Positions 51,099 through 59,917 are shown, counted from the stretch's first letter. The stretch: 64,000 bases of DNA from Prochlorococcus sp. AG-355-P07 (GCA_003280575.1 QCEN01000002.1:155194-219193); one strand, 5' to 3'. Program-made: numbers and translations. The notes: a model not told the origin generated them from the letters alone.

Positions 51099-51758
51099 AT
51101 GACTTATTCAACTAATTTTTCGATAGAGGATCTACGCTTTGACAATTATGGATTAATCCCTGCAATAGCACAAGATTGGCTCGAGGGATCAATTCTTATG
51201 CTTGCTTGGATGAACAAAGAATCTTTGACAATGACACTTGAAACCAAAAACGTTCATTACTGGAGTAGATCAAGATCAGAAATTTGGAGAAAAGGAGCTA
51301 CAAGTGGAAGTACACAAATACTTAAGGAGATAAGATTCGACTGTGATAATGATGCACTAGTCCTTTTGATTGAACAAAATGGTTCAGGAGCATGTCACAC
51401 TGGGGAAAAAAGTTGTTTTTTCAACGAAATCCAAATTAATCAAAATGATAAAAAAGAGAAAAAAACAACTCCATTCTCAAATATTTGCTCTGAATTATTC
51501 AATACAATTAAAGAAAGATCGAAAAATCCATCAGAAAAAAGTTACACAAATCATTTATTAACAAAAGGCAGTAATACTATCTTAAAAAAAATAGGAGAGG
51601 AATCCGCAGAATTTATAATGGCTTGCCAAGATAATGATAAAAATTCAATCTCAAATGAAGCTGCTGATTTAATTTATCATCTGCAAGTAGCCCTCATGCA
51701 TACAGGCGTTGAGTGGAGAGATGTACTTGCTGTTCTAGAATCAAGAAGAAAAAATTAA
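51099..51758 (+). CDS. hisIE: Bifunctional phosphoribosyl-AMP cyclohydrolase / phosphoribosyl-ATP pyrophosphatase
   Basis: Steps two and three of histidine synthesis in one protein of 219 aa. The HisI half (about 1-110) has VLMLAWMNKESL-like sequence (ILMLAWMNKESLTMTLE), HYWSRSRSEIWRKGATSG and the metal-binding Cys in GACHTGEKSCFF. The HisE half (about 125-215) has SYTNHLLTKGSNTILKKIGE and EAADLIYHLQVAL. Fusion of the two is common in bacteria. It is divergent from the QueD-like gene. Confidence 0.95.
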   Translation: MTYSTNFSIEDLRFDNYGLIPAIAQDWLEGSILMLAWMNKESLTMTLETKNVHYWSRSRSEIWRKGATSGSTQILKEIRFDCDNDALVLLIEQNGSGACHTGEKSCFFNEIQINQNDKKEKKTTPFSNICSELFNTIKERSKNPSEKSYTNHLLTKGSNTILKKIGEESAEFIMACQDNDKNSISNEAADLIYHLQVALMHTGVEWRDVLAVLESRRKN

Positions 51759-51787
51759 ATAATTAAAATTAAGAATATTTAATTCTC

Positions 51788-51815
51788 TTAACCAAAAATT
51801 ATAAAAAAAGGTTAA
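51788..51815 (+). terminator. Possible hairpin downstream of hisIE
   Basis: TTAACC (51788-51793) and GGTTAA (51810-51815) can pair as a six-base stem with a 16-base A-rich loop, 30 bases after the hisIE stop. No T-run follows, so it is at best a weak terminator or a part of the sigma-factor leader region. Confidence 0.22.
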
Positions 51816-51829
51816 TCAAATGAATAATA

Positions 51830-51858
51830 ATTATTAATTAATTATTAATTAATTATTA
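51830..51858 (+). repeat. 11-bp AT-only tandem repeat upstream of the sigma factor
   Basis: The unit attattaatta (11 bases) is repeated about 2.6 times at 51830-51858 with no mismatch. It consists solely of A and T. The period is near one DNA helical turn, so phased A/T tracts could bend DNA. It lies 60-90 bases upstream of the group 2 sigma factor GTG start, a position suited to a regulatory role. Confidence 0.75.
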
Positions 51859-51917
51859 CATGTATGGCTTATTACTGAATTGACTATAAGTTGAATATAT
51901 CAACAATGAGGTAAATC

Positions 51918-52841
51918 GTGAGTTCATTAAGCGATTTTCTTGGTGAAATAGGTCGTCATCAACTTTTGACTCCTGAAAGAGAACTCACTATGGGCAGGAA
52001 AGTCCAAGAAATGGTTGTGCTTGTTAATAGATGTCAAGATGCAGGTGGCAAAGGGCCCGCTTGTGAATATTCTGAAGCTGAAAGGAAAAAGATCAAAATT
52101 GGTGAAAAAGCCAAAAACGAGATGATAACTGCGAACCTGAGATTAGTTGTTAATCTTGCCAAAAGATACCAAGGGAAAGGATTAGAATTGCTGGACTTAA
52201 TTCAAGAGGGGACATTAGGTCTTACAAGGGCCGTAGAAAAATATGATCCGTCTAGAGGTCATAGATTTTCTACCTATGCTTATTGGTGGATTAGGCAAGG
52301 TTTAAATAGAGCATTATCAACTCAAAGTAGAACGATTAGGATCCCTGTCAATATTAATGAAAAACTTACAAAACTAAGATCAGCAAAATCAAAGCTTATG
52401 CAACTTAAGGGTATTCCACCCAGTAGTGATGAGCTTGCTAGAGAATTGAAAATAACCAAAGAGGAAATTGACGAACTTCTTTCTTGTGAATTGAGAAGCA
52501 TCACTGTTAGTCTCCAAGGTACTGTCAAATCAAAATCTGATCCTTCCGAATTAGTTGACATCCTTCCGAGTGAGCAGGTTGCTCCAATGGAGTTAGCTGA
52601 ATTAGCCGAAAGGACAGCCTCTGCTTGGAAGTTATTAGATAAAGCAAATTTAACTGAAAAAGAAAGAAAAATAGTAAGCCTAAGATTTGGCTTAGACGGC
52701 TCAAATGAATGGAGAACTTTAGCTGAAGTTGCAAGACATATGAGTTGTAGCAGGGAATATTGCCGACAAGTTGTTCAACGCGCCTTAAGAAAACTTAGAA
52801 AAGCAGGAATACAAAATGGATTAGTTGATAGTATTAGCTAA
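51918..52841 (+). CDS. Group 2 sigma-70 factor (RpoD-like)
   Basis: RNA polymerase sigma factor of 307 aa, GTG start. Region 1.2 is DFLGEIGRHQLLTPERELTM. Region 2 has NLRLVVNLAKRYQGKGLELL with LIQEGTLGLTRAVEKYDPSR and the -10-binding FSTYAYWWIRQGLNRAL. Region 3 is IRIPVNINEKL onward, and region 4 has a C-terminal HTH (RTLAEVARHMSCSREYCRQV). It lacks the long region 1.1 of the principal factor, so it is a non-essential group 2 type of the cyanobacterial SigB/C/D/E class. Which one is not clear. It probably responds to light, stress or the day-night cycle. Confidence 0.93.
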   Translation: MSSLSDFLGEIGRHQLLTPERELTMGRKVQEMVVLVNRCQDAGGKGPACEYSEAERKKIKIGEKAKNEMITANLRLVVNLAKRYQGKGLELLDLIQEGTLGLTRAVEKYDPSRGHRFSTYAYWWIRQGLNRALSTQSRTIRIPVNINEKLTKLRSAKSKLMQLKGIPPSSDELARELKITKEEIDELLSCELRSITVSLQGTVKSKSDPSELVDILPSEQVAPMELAELAERTASAWKLLDKANLTEKERKIVSLRFGLDGSNEWRTLAEVARHMSCSREYCRQVVQRALRKLRKAGIQNGLVDSIS

Positions 52842-52880
52842 AAATTCCATTAAGCATAATTAGAGTTTAATTTAATAAGA

Positions 52881-53249
52881 ATGAGAGAAAATTACAAAAA
52901 ACAAGAAAAAATTTATGATGCTGAAGTTTTAGAAAGTTCAACTCTAGATGAGAACATAATTATCAAAATTCTCATTAAAGCAGGTAGAACAATTGCCAAG
53001 CCTGCCTTGGAAGTTTTGGAGATGGCTATAGATCCTTACACGCCAGCACAAGTAAGAGTTTCCTTAATGGCTGCTCTGGCATATTTAATTATGCCATTTG
53101 ACCTATTTCCTGACTTTATGCCATTAGTTGGTTTTAGTGATGACTTTGTAGCTCTTACAGCAGTGCTAAGTATATGGAGTAAATATATGACTCCTTCAAT
53201 AAGACTGAGAGCAGAGAAGAAGCTGAACAAGTTATTCCCATTTTATTAA
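52881..53249 (+). CDS. YkvA family membrane protein (DUF1232)
   Basis: Protein of 122 aa. The C-terminal half has the DUF1232 signature SLMAALAYLIMPFDLFPDFM followed by VGFSDDFVALTAVLSIW, forming one or two membrane helices. The N-terminal 45 residues are polar. The family's function is not known. Its stop codon is directly adjacent to the ATG of the following HTH gene (no spacer), and it follows the sigma factor by 39 bases. Confidence 0.85.
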   Translation: MRENYKKQEKIYDAEVLESSTLDENIIIKILIKAGRTIAKPALEVLEMAIDPYTPAQVRVSLMAALAYLIMPFDLFPDFMPLVGFSDDFVALTAVLSIWSKYMTPSIRLRAEKKLNKLFPFY

Positions 53250-53570
53250 ATGAGTAAATTATCTCAACAGGAAGAGAAAGAACTCATATCCTTTATTAAG
53301 GATTGGTTAAAATCACATGGATTTACCCAAAAAGACTTAGCAAATGAATTAAATATTAAATCAAGCAGAACCTCTGAGATTATTCTCAAAATTAAAGATT
53401 TTTATAAAAAAGGCGGCATGTTCAATATTGCAAAAAATCTAATAAAGATTGAGCAAAAATGGTTAAACAATATCAAAAATGATTATGTAGAAACAAAACA
53501 AACACCACCATATAATCAATTAGATATCGACTCATTAGTAAACCAAATAACTCAAGATACATGTGAATAA
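53250..53570 (+). CDS. Small helix-turn-helix protein
   Basis: Protein of 106 aa with an N-terminal XRE-like HTH (about 15-45: WLKSHGFTQKDLANELN, then IKSSRTSEIILKIKDFY) and a helical C-terminal part with a conserved-looking KIEQKWLN. It is probably DNA-binding. It begins immediately after the YkvA stop, so the two are translated together, which suggests a membrane protein/regulator pair. No specific family name can be given with confidence. Confidence 0.72.
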   Translation: MSKLSQQEEKELISFIKDWLKSHGFTQKDLANELNIKSSRTSEIILKIKDFYKKGGMFNIAKNLIKIEQKWLNNIKNDYVETKQTPPYNQLDIDSLVNQITQDTCE

Positions 53571-53757
53571 ATATTATTTAAAATATTATATTTTAGTAAA
53601 ATAATATAACTCATTAAAAACTAAGCTTTAAATAAATATCGTTAATATGATTAATAATTAAATTAATAAAGTAGAAATATAATGTATTTTCATTTTAATA
53701 ATTTTTTTCTATTAATAAATAATTAATAATTACTAAAAATATTTTCGTAAATTATAT
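53571..53757. other. AT-only-like intergenic stretch between convergent genes
   Basis: This 187-base gap between the HTH gene and the convergent YciI gene is almost pure A and T. It contains short AT hairpins such as TATTTT-agt-AAAATA near 53590. I see no open frame, tRNA or clear terminator with a GC stem. Confidence 0.6.
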
Positions 53758-54027
53758 TTAAAATGCCTGAATCCAGGGATATATATCATAATTAGTCCAT
53801 ATACCTTTTTCCCAATATATATCCTCCTCAATAAGATCTTTCAACTCATTTTCATCTTTAGCATTAAAAATTCCAAACAAATATCTGGTACATTTTGTTG
53901 GCCCTAATGTAATTAAAATATCTCGATCTTTTAAGTTTTTAAGTCTATTAAGATGTTGTTCACGAAAAGGGCCTCTTTTAATAATTGCATCTTCACAGTA
54001 CTTTCCAAAAACTACAAACTTTTCCAT
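53758..54027 (-). CDS. YciI-like protein
   Basis: Ferredoxin-like-fold protein of the YciI family. I chose the ATG at 54027 (MEKFVVFGKYCEDAI), which matches how the family begins; an ATG at 54072 would add 15 hydrophobic residues. The family His-Asp pair is suggested by GPFREQHLNRLKNL and a later Asp. The protein is 89 aa. Family members are dimeric enzymes or regulators of varied function, so none is assigned. It is divergent from the cyAbrB gene. Confidence 0.82.
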   Translation of the reverse strand: MEKFVVFGKYCEDAIIKRGPFREQHLNRLKNLKDRDILITLGPTKCTRYLFGIFNAKDENELKDLIEEDIYWEKGIWTNYDIYPWIQAF

Positions 54028-54124
54028 TTCTAAAGATAAATAATAGAATAAATACATATTAAATAATTGCATATATTACACACAAATTGCTATGTTATTT
54101 AATACAACTTTCTTTTAATTAATT

Positions 54125-54481
54125 ATGCTAACTGGAAGCGATCTCCTTGCAAAAGTTAAAGAACTAGGTGACGTTAGCAAATCTGACCTAGTTCGCGCCT
54201 GTGGATATGTTTCTTCCAAGAAAAACGGAGGTGAACGCTTAAACTTTACCGCATTTTATGAAGCACTTTTAGAAGCAAAAGGGGTTAATCTTGGTGATTC
54301 TGGAGTTGCAGGCATTGGGAAAGGTGGAAGGAAACTTAGTTATATTGCTACAGTTCAAGGCAACGGAAATCTCTTAATTGGGAAAGCATATACAGCACTT
54401 CTGGATTTAAAAGCAGGCGATGAATTCGAAATTAAGCTTGGAAGAAAACAAATCAGATTATTACCGACTGAGGAGTCTTAA
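54125..54481 (+). CDS. Cyanobacterial AbrB-like transcription regulator (cyAbrB)
   Basis: Protein of 118 aa typical of cyAbrB regulators of carbon/nitrogen balance in cyanobacteria. The N-terminal part (LLAKVKELGDVSKSDLVRAC and NFTAFYEALLEAKG) is the conserved cyanobacterial extension. The C-terminal AbrB-type DNA-binding fold (about 70-115) includes GNGNLLIGKAYTALLDLKAG and FEIKLGRKQIRLLP. Unlike Bacillus AbrB, the DNA-binding domain is at the C-terminus, as is usual for this group. Confidence 0.88.
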   Translation: MLTGSDLLAKVKELGDVSKSDLVRACGYVSSKKNGGERLNFTAFYEALLEAKGVNLGDSGVAGIGKGGRKLSYIATVQGNGNLLIGKAYTALLDLKAGDEFEIKLGRKQIRLLPTEES

Positions 54482-54500
54482 CGAAAAAAAATTAAACATA

Positions 54501-54540
54501 TACTTAATATTAATAAGTACCTATTAAATTAATTTTTTTT
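54501..54540 (+). terminator. Weak hairpin with T-run after cyAbrB
   Basis: Tactta (54501-54506) pairs with taagta (54514-54519) over a seven-base loop, and a run of eight T follows at 54533-54540, about 20-60 bases past the stop. The stem is AT-rich and weak, so termination efficiency is doubtful. The T-run on the other strand is also next to the trpA end. Confidence 0.25.
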
Positions 54541-54561
54541 CAAACTTATTTTCTTTTTATA

Positions 54562-55404
54562 TTAATTTCTTTGATCTGCAGCCAAACGCATCTCTTTGCA
54601 AAATTCACCAACATTATCAACAACATCTTTTTCACTTGAACTAGAAATTCGTTTTACAAATGCACTACCTATAATTACTCCATCAGCTCCCCACTCACTA
54701 ACTCTATTTACATGTTCAGGGGTGGATATACCAAAACCAACCGCAATTGGATTACTATTAACTTCTTTTAATTTAGCAATAAGGTTTTCTACTCTACTTT
54801 CCATTTTGTTCCTCTCACCGGTGACACCTGTGACACTAACTAAATAAGTAAAACCCTTTGTATGATTAGATATTTTTTTCATTCTATCAAAAGGAGTAGT
54901 TGGGGCCACCAATAAAATCAAGTCCATAGAATGATTACTAACTATTTTAGAAAATTTATAAGCTTCCTCTAAAGGCAGATCAGGAATTATTAGACCAGAA
55001 ACTCTAGCACTAGATGCCATCTCGCAAAAATGTTCAAAGCCAAAACTTAGTAAAGGATTTAAATAAGAAAAAAGTATGATTGGAATATTTAATTTACCTT
55101 TTAAAGACTCTAAAAGGTTAATAACTTTTTTTAGGTTAGTGCCTGACTTTAAGGCGCGAGAGGCCGCCACTTGAATAACAGGTCCGTCTGCAAGTGGATC
55201 ACTGTATGGGATACCTAATTCAATAAGGTCAGCTCCATTTTCTTGTAACTTTAATAAAATCTCAGCAGTTATTTCAATATTGGGGTCCCCAGCCATTATG
55301 AAAGGCATCAAAGCTAATTTCTTATCATCTTTTAACTCACAAAACTTCTCATCTACCTTTGATAAAGATTCATTTTTAGTAATTTGCATTTTGTTATCTT
55401 TCAT
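54562..55404 (-). CDS. trpA: Tryptophan synthase alpha chain
   Basis: Cleaves indole-glycerol phosphate to indole for the beta subunit. Catalytic residues lie in DLIELGIPYSDPLADGP (Glu and Asp), and the phosphate site is in AVGFGISTPEHV and DGVIIGSAFVKRI. The 280 aa are full length; a second ATG five codons in (55389) is an alternative start. It is the last gene of the ndhL-DUF3007-trpA run. Confidence 0.96.
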   Translation of the reverse strand: MKDNKMQITKNESLSKVDEKFCELKDDKKLALMPFIMAGDPNIEITAEILLKLQENGADLIELGIPYSDPLADGPVIQVAASRALKSGTNLKKVINLLESLKGKLNIPIILFSYLNPLLSFGFEHFCEMASSARVSGLIIPDLPLEEAYKFSKIVSNHSMDLILLVAPTTPFDRMKKISNHTKGFTYLVSVTGVTGERNKMESRVENLIAKLKEVNSNPIAVGFGISTPEHVNRVSEWGADGVIIGSAFVKRISSSSEKDVVDNVGEFCKEMRLAADQRN

Positions 55405-55431
55405 GATTTTGAGATTTTTTCTATGAAAAAT

Positions 55432-55752
55432 TTATGGATTTTTCTCTAATTCTTCCATTAGTTTTTGCTGCTCTTCCTTTGACAATGCATTGAATTTCGT
55501 TTCTATTTTATCATTAACAACTTTTTCATACTCTTTTCTATAACGCTTCCTTTGTTCCATAAATGTCATTTTTCCATTTACAACTCTATAAACATAAGAT
55601 GTTACCCAAGTAATAACAATCAGAATTAAGATGCAACTTGAAAGAGTAGTGGCTGTAAAATTGTCGATACCAATTTGAGGGGCAAATTCATAACTAAATA
55701 ATCCTAGTAATGAGATAAATAAACCTACCTGTATAACTCTACCTTTAGTCAA
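55432..55752 (-). CDS. DUF3007 family membrane protein
   Basis: Protein of 106 aa with two membrane helices (about 6-24 and 36-58) and a charged C-terminal tail (MTFMEQRKRYRKEYEKVVND). This matches the cyanobacterial/plastid DUF3007 family. It starts at TTG, four bases after ndhL, which suggests a link to the thylakoid membrane or the NDH-1 complex, but the function is unknown. Confidence 0.78.
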   Translation of the reverse strand: MTKGRVIQVGLFISLLGLFSYEFAPQIGIDNFTATTLSSCILILIVITWVTSYVYRVVNGKMTFMEQRKRYRKEYEKVVNDKIETKFNALSKEEQQKLMEELEKNP

Positions 55753-55756
55753 TTAT

Positions 55757-55990
55757 TTACCCTTTACCACTTCCTTTTAGTCTGAGATTTAAAAATGGAG
55801 AAAATAAAATTAAACCTGGGAAGAAAAGAAATACAAGGCCATAAATTCCTAATCTTTCAAACTTGCCCATGATATTCCATCTATTATTCATCCAGTAAAA
55901 TAGTAGTAATGGAATAAACAATAGATAGATAAAAATTATCCCAATATAAGCAATTAAAGTGGCAAATGAATTATTGAAAAAACTTTCCAT
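55757..55990 (-). CDS. ndhL: NAD(P)H-quinone oxidoreductase subunit L
   Basis: Small NDH-1 membrane subunit (77 aa) specific to cyanobacteria and plants, needed for the complex to accept electrons efficiently. Two hydrophobic helices (about 12-33 and 48-66) and [18 protein letters not shown] between them fit the family. Conservation of ndhL next to trpA is a known cyanobacterial arrangement. Confidence 0.9.
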   Translation of the reverse strand: MESFFNNSFATLIAYIGIIFIYLLFIPLLLFYWMNNRWNIMGKFERLGIYGLVFLFFPGLILFSPFLNLRLKGSGKG

Positions 55991-56068
55991 TTTGATTTAT
56001 GGTTGATTAGTTAAAACATAACAACTATTGGAAGTTATCGTCAGAACTAAAAATTAATAATTTAATTA

Positions 56069-56154
56069 TGGGAGTGGGGGGACTTGAACCCCCACGAGCT
56101 AAATCGCTCGACGGATTTTAAGTCCGGCGCGTCTACCAATTCCGCCACACTCCC
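56069..56154 (-). tRNA. trnL-UAA: tRNA-Leu (anticodon UAA), intronless
   Basis: Read on the minus strand, the acceptor stem is gggagtg pairing with cactccc, followed by discriminator A. It has a D-arm with ggtaga, an anticodon stem-loop with ccgga-cttaaaa-tccgt (anticodon TAA), a long variable arm (cgagcgatttagctcg) and a T-arm with gttcaag. No CCA is encoded. The total is 86 bases. The anticodon loop is uninterrupted, so the group I intron known in this tRNA in many cyanobacteria is absent. Confidence 0.95.
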
Positions 56155-56252
56155 AATGGAATTTGCGCTATTTAATCGTAGCTGAAAGTATCCCATTTAA
56201 CCAAGAAAAATTGGAATATTTACACTTTTAATTGTCAAATGATATCTAATTT

Positions 56253-57302
56253 TTAATTTAATATCCCTTCTACTTGCCATTGTAAAATTTCACCTGCATG
56301 AAATGGTTTTATTTGTCCGACAATATTTTTTTCTTCAACGACATCAATGAATTCTTTAATTTTATTTGGTCTAGACACTAATTTTAATTTTTCTCTATTT
56401 GGGGAAACATTATAAAAATTTGGGCCATTTAAACTTGCAAACTTTTCAAAATTATCTAGAGCATCTTCCTCTTCGAATACTGTTAAATAGCTTTCTATTG
56501 CTACTGGCGAATTAAAAATACCCGCACATCCACATAAATTCTTCCACTTCCTAAGGTGTGGTGCAGAGTCAGTTCCCAAGAAAAAACATTTTTTTCCACT
56601 TGTTGCAGCTTTCCTTAAAGCGAGTCTATTATTTTCCCTTTTAGCAACTGGTAAGCAGTAAAAATCACTATTTAAACCTCCAAAAAACATTGCATTTCTA
56701 TTAATGTGCAAATGATGCGGAGTTATAGTAGCTCCAATATTATTTTCTTGAACAAAATCCACTGCATAAGAGGTGGTTATATGTTCTAAAACGATTTTTA
56801 ATTTTGGAAATCTTTTAGTTATTTGATAAAGTTCTTTATCTATAAAAACTTCTTCTCTATCGAATACATCTACTTCAGAATCAGCTACTTCCCCGTGAAT
56901 TAAAAGAGGCATTCCATTATCTTCCATTGATTCGAAAATATTATAAAGATTTTCTATTTTCTTGACTCCATGACTGGAATTTGTTGTCGCATTAGCAGGG
57001 TATAATTTTGCTGCGAAAAAGATATTTTTTTTGAAACCATTTATGAGTTCTTCTTTATTAGTCTCATCTGTAAGAAACATTGTCATTAATGGTTCAAACT
57101 TAGAACTTTCTGATAACACATCAACAATTGATTTTTTATAAGATATAGCTCTTTCAACAGATGTAATGGGATTTTTAGTATTTGGCATAACGATAGCTCT
57201 TCCAAACAATTCGGAAGTAAAATGAATGATATTTTTTAATAGAAGACCTTCTCTTAAATGTAAATGCCAATCATCAGGTTTTATTATGGTTAAAGTCTTC
57301 AA
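56253..57302 (-). CDS. pyrC: Dihydroorotase
   Basis: Third step of pyrimidine synthesis. Binuclear zinc amidohydrolase with DDWHLHLREG (first His pair), the Lys/His region FFAAKLYPANATTNSS, GMPLLIHGEV, VLEHITTSYAV, TPHHLHINRNA and the catalytic Asp in FLGTDSAPHLRKWK. The length of 349 aa matches the E. coli PyrC class I homodimeric type. TTG start giving MKTLTIIKPDDWH, which is where the family begins. Confidence 0.95.
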   Translation of the reverse strand: MKTLTIIKPDDWHLHLREGLLLKNIIHFTSELFGRAIVMPNTKNPITSVERAISYKKSIVDVLSESSKFEPLMTMFLTDETNKEELINGFKKNIFFAAKLYPANATTNSSHGVKKIENLYNIFESMEDNGMPLLIHGEVADSEVDVFDREEVFIDKELYQITKRFPKLKIVLEHITTSYAVDFVQENNIGATITPHHLHINRNAMFFGGLNSDFYCLPVAKRENNRLALRKAATSGKKCFFLGTDSAPHLRKWKNLCGCAGIFNSPVAIESYLTVFEEEDALDNFEKFASLNGPNFYNVSPNREKLKLVSRPNKIKEFIDVVEEKNIVGQIKPFHAGEILQWQVEGILN

Positions 57303-57418
57303 GATTTTTTCTATTTAATCAATTTTAACAGCAAATATAAATTGACAATAATTTATAGATATTTGAAAATAGACTAACCAATTTCTAAAGATTTAATTTT
57401 CTAAATCAAAGCTTAAAT

Positions 57419-58498
57419 ATGAGTGATTTTTTATTACCGATCATGGAAATAATTCTCGGAATAGTTTTACTTTTTGCGGGAGGAGAATTTTTTATTCAAG
57501 GAGCAATAAATTTATCTTTAATTTTAGGAATACCACAAATAGTAATTGGATTAACCGTTGTTTCTCTCGGTACAAGCTCTCCTGAGTTATTGGTAAGTTT
57601 AAGTTCTATTTTAAAAGGCAGTGATTCGCTTGCTGCCAGTAATGTAATAGGAAGCAATATTTTTAATATTCTTGTAGTTTTAGGTATAAGCTCATTGATA
57701 ACACCTCTTAAGGTAAAAAGCAGAATAGTCAGAAGAGATGTCCCACTCTTAATGGCTGTTTCTTGTGCTGTTTGGGGAATGTCATCAACTGGAATATTGA
57801 CATGGCAAGCAGGAATCTTTCTAATATTTTGTTTGGTCTTAAATACAATATGGGAAATTAATACGATTAACGAGAAAGAAGATGATACAAGAGAAGCTGA
57901 ACCAGAAATAGAAGAATTAAATGATAACTTTAGAGGGAGTATAAATATTTTACTAAAGCTGATATTAGGAATATTTCTTTTGAGCTTTGGTTCAAACATT
58001 TTAGTAAATGGATCTCAAACTCTTGCTACTATTTTGGGGGTAAATGAAATTGTTATTGGTTTAACTATTGTCGCTACTGGAACATCCTTGCCAGAATTAG
58101 TAACTTCAATAATTGCCTCGTTTAAAGGCAAAACAGATCTTGCTATTGGTAATGTAATAGGAAGTAATTTGCTCAATCAACTTCTAATATTGGGAAGTTG
58201 TAGCATTTTTTCAGGATTTAAAGGTTTAGTTATTGAACAAAGTTTAATAAAAGTTGACTTACCTTTTATGGTTTTAACTACCTTTGCATGCTTACCAATT
58301 TTCTGGACCAAAGGGAAAATCACCAGAATTGAGGGATTTATTTTGATCAATTTTTATATTTTTTACATTCTCGACAAGATACTCTTTTTAAATGGATTTA
58401 ATTATCTTTCTGAATTAAGGTCAGGTTTATTTATTTACTTTTCCTTACTTATAGTTATCCTACTTGCTCAAGAAAAATTAAAATTTTCTAATTCATAA
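57419..58498 (+). CDS. Calcium/cation antiporter (CaCA family)
   Basis: Membrane protein of 359 aa with about ten helices in two inverted halves. Each half carries the alpha-repeat motif: VVSLGTSSPELLVSLSS with SNVIGSNIFNILVVLG in the first, and IVATGTSLPELVTSIIAS with GNVIGSNLLNQLLILG in the second. An acidic loop separates them (about 150-175). This fits the YrbG/NCKX-type sodium/calcium exchangers; the driving ion is not clear. It is convergent with gor, two bases between stops. Confidence 0.92.
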   Translation: MSDFLLPIMEIILGIVLLFAGGEFFIQGAINLSLILGIPQIVIGLTVVSLGTSSPELLVSLSSILKGSDSLAASNVIGSNIFNILVVLGISSLITPLKVKSRIVRRDVPLLMAVSCAVWGMSSTGILTWQAGIFLIFCLVLNTIWEINTINEKEDDTREAEPEIEELNDNFRGSINILLKLILGIFLLSFGSNILVNGSQTLATILGVNEIVIGLTIVATGTSLPELVTSIIASFKGKTDLAIGNVIGSNLLNQLLILGSCSIFSGFKGLVIEQSLIKVDLPFMVLTTFACLPIFWTKGKITRIEGFILINFYIFYILDKILFLNGFNYLSELRSGLFIYFSLLIVILLAQEKLKFSNS

Positions 58499-58500
58499 TT

Positions 58501-59865
58501 TTAGCCATACATAGTCACAAACTCTTCTGAGATAGTAGGATGCAAAGCCATAGTGATATCAAAGTCTTTTTTTGTTATCCCTGCATTTAATGAAATTGAT
58601 ACCATTTGAATAATCTCAGATGATGTTTCTCCAAACATATGACATCCCAGTACTTTATCAGTTAGCTTATGAACTACAATCTTCAACATACATTTTGATT
58701 TATTCTCTTTGAAAGTATTAGACATAGGGGTGAATTTGCATTTGAAGATTTTTATATTTTTTTCAGAGTGAATCTCTATAGCTTTTTTCTCACTTAAGCC
58801 AACTGTTGAAATTTCTGGAATAGTGAAAACGGCCTTAGGGATATTTTCATAATTTACCTTTCTTTTTTGGTAATTAAAAAAATTATCAGAAAAAACTCTC
58901 CCTTGTTCTATTGCTACTGGAGTTAAGTTTGGTTTATTAATAATATCGCCAACTGCAAAAATATTTGCGTTGCTTGTTTGATTAAGTTCATCAACATCTA
59001 AATATTGGCCATCCATCTTTAGATTTAAAAAATCTAAATTTAAAGGCAAAAGATTTGGTTCTCTACCTGTAGCAATAAGGATACTATTAGTTAAGAGTTT
59101 ATTACCCGAGTCTAAGGTAGATTCCAGATTTCCATTTACCCTCTTGATAGCCTTTAATTGGGTATTGGAGATTATTTTTATGTCAGCGAACGTAGGTGAT
59201 TCCTCTAGACAGACAGAAAGATCCTCATCAAAGCCATTTAGTAAATGTTGACCTCTAATTAATTGAGTTACTTCAGTACCTAAATTCCTGAAAATAGAAG
59301 CAAATTCACAAGCAATATATCCTCCTCCAACTATTAATATTGATTTGGGGAAATTTTCTAATTTAAAAACATCATCACTAGTCCATGCTAAGTCTATACC
59401 AGGGATATTCAATTTCTTTGGTTTACCTCCAACTGAAATAAGAATTTTCTTTGAACTTATTTTATTTTTAATTTTCTTCGTTTTTGGACAAATAATTTCT
59501 AATTCATTTTGAGTCGTAAATCTTCCTAAGCCCTCAAAAACGGTTACATTCAATTTATTTAAAGTATTTCTATGTAAATTACTTAATCTGGAAACCTCTT
59601 CTCTAACATTCTTTAATAAAATATTTGATTCAAAATAAATACCTTCATTCTTTAATCCATATCCTTCAGAAGATTCCATATTTTTTTTACTTTTAGCGGC
59701 ATAAACCATCAATTTTTTAGGAACACATCCCCTTATTACGCAAGTTCCTCCTATTTTATTTACTTCAATTATTGCAACTTTTGCTCCATAACTAGCTGCA
59801 CGTTTAGCCGCCGCAAGCCCTCCAGATCCAGCTCCAACAACAATTAAATCAAATTCAAATTCCAA
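58501..59865 (-). CDS. gor: Glutathione reductase-type flavoprotein disulfide reductase
   Basis: FAD enzyme of 454 aa. The FAD loop is VVGAGSGGLAAAKRAA. The redox-active disulfide is in IGGTCVIRGCVPKKLM, whose CVIRGC differs at one residue from the common CVNVGC and is the pattern seen in glutathione reductases. The NADPH loop is VGGGYIACEFASIFR and the C-terminal His-Glu pair is HPTISEEF. TTG start. It is divergent from the GST-like gene across 52 bases, linking two glutathione functions. Confidence 0.93.
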   Translation of the reverse strand: MEFEFDLIVVGAGSGGLAAAKRAASYGAKVAIIEVNKIGGTCVIRGCVPKKLMVYAAKSKKNMESSEGYGLKNEGIYFESNILLKNVREEVSRLSNLHRNTLNKLNVTVFEGLGRFTTQNELEIICPKTKKIKNKISSKKILISVGGKPKKLNIPGIDLAWTSDDVFKLENFPKSILIVGGGYIACEFASIFRNLGTEVTQLIRGQHLLNGFDEDLSVCLEESPTFADIKIISNTQLKAIKRVNGNLESTLDSGNKLLTNSILIATGREPNLLPLNLDFLNLKMDGQYLDVDELNQTSNANIFAVGDIINKPNLTPVAIEQGRVFSDNFFNYQKRKVNYENIPKAVFTIPEISTVGLSEKKAIEIHSEKNIKIFKCKFTPMSNTFKENKSKCMLKIVVHKLTDKVLGCHMFGETSSEIIQMVSISLNAGITKKDFDITMALHPTISEEFVTMYG

Positions 59866-59917
59866 GACTTTTTTTAATCAATTATTATAACGTTAGTTTA
59901 TAGCTTTAATTCAAATA

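Noticed and set aside
57496..57999. 167-residue minus-strand frame
   Set aside because: It is antisense to the antiporter, which shows both alpha-repeat motifs; no independent features are seen.
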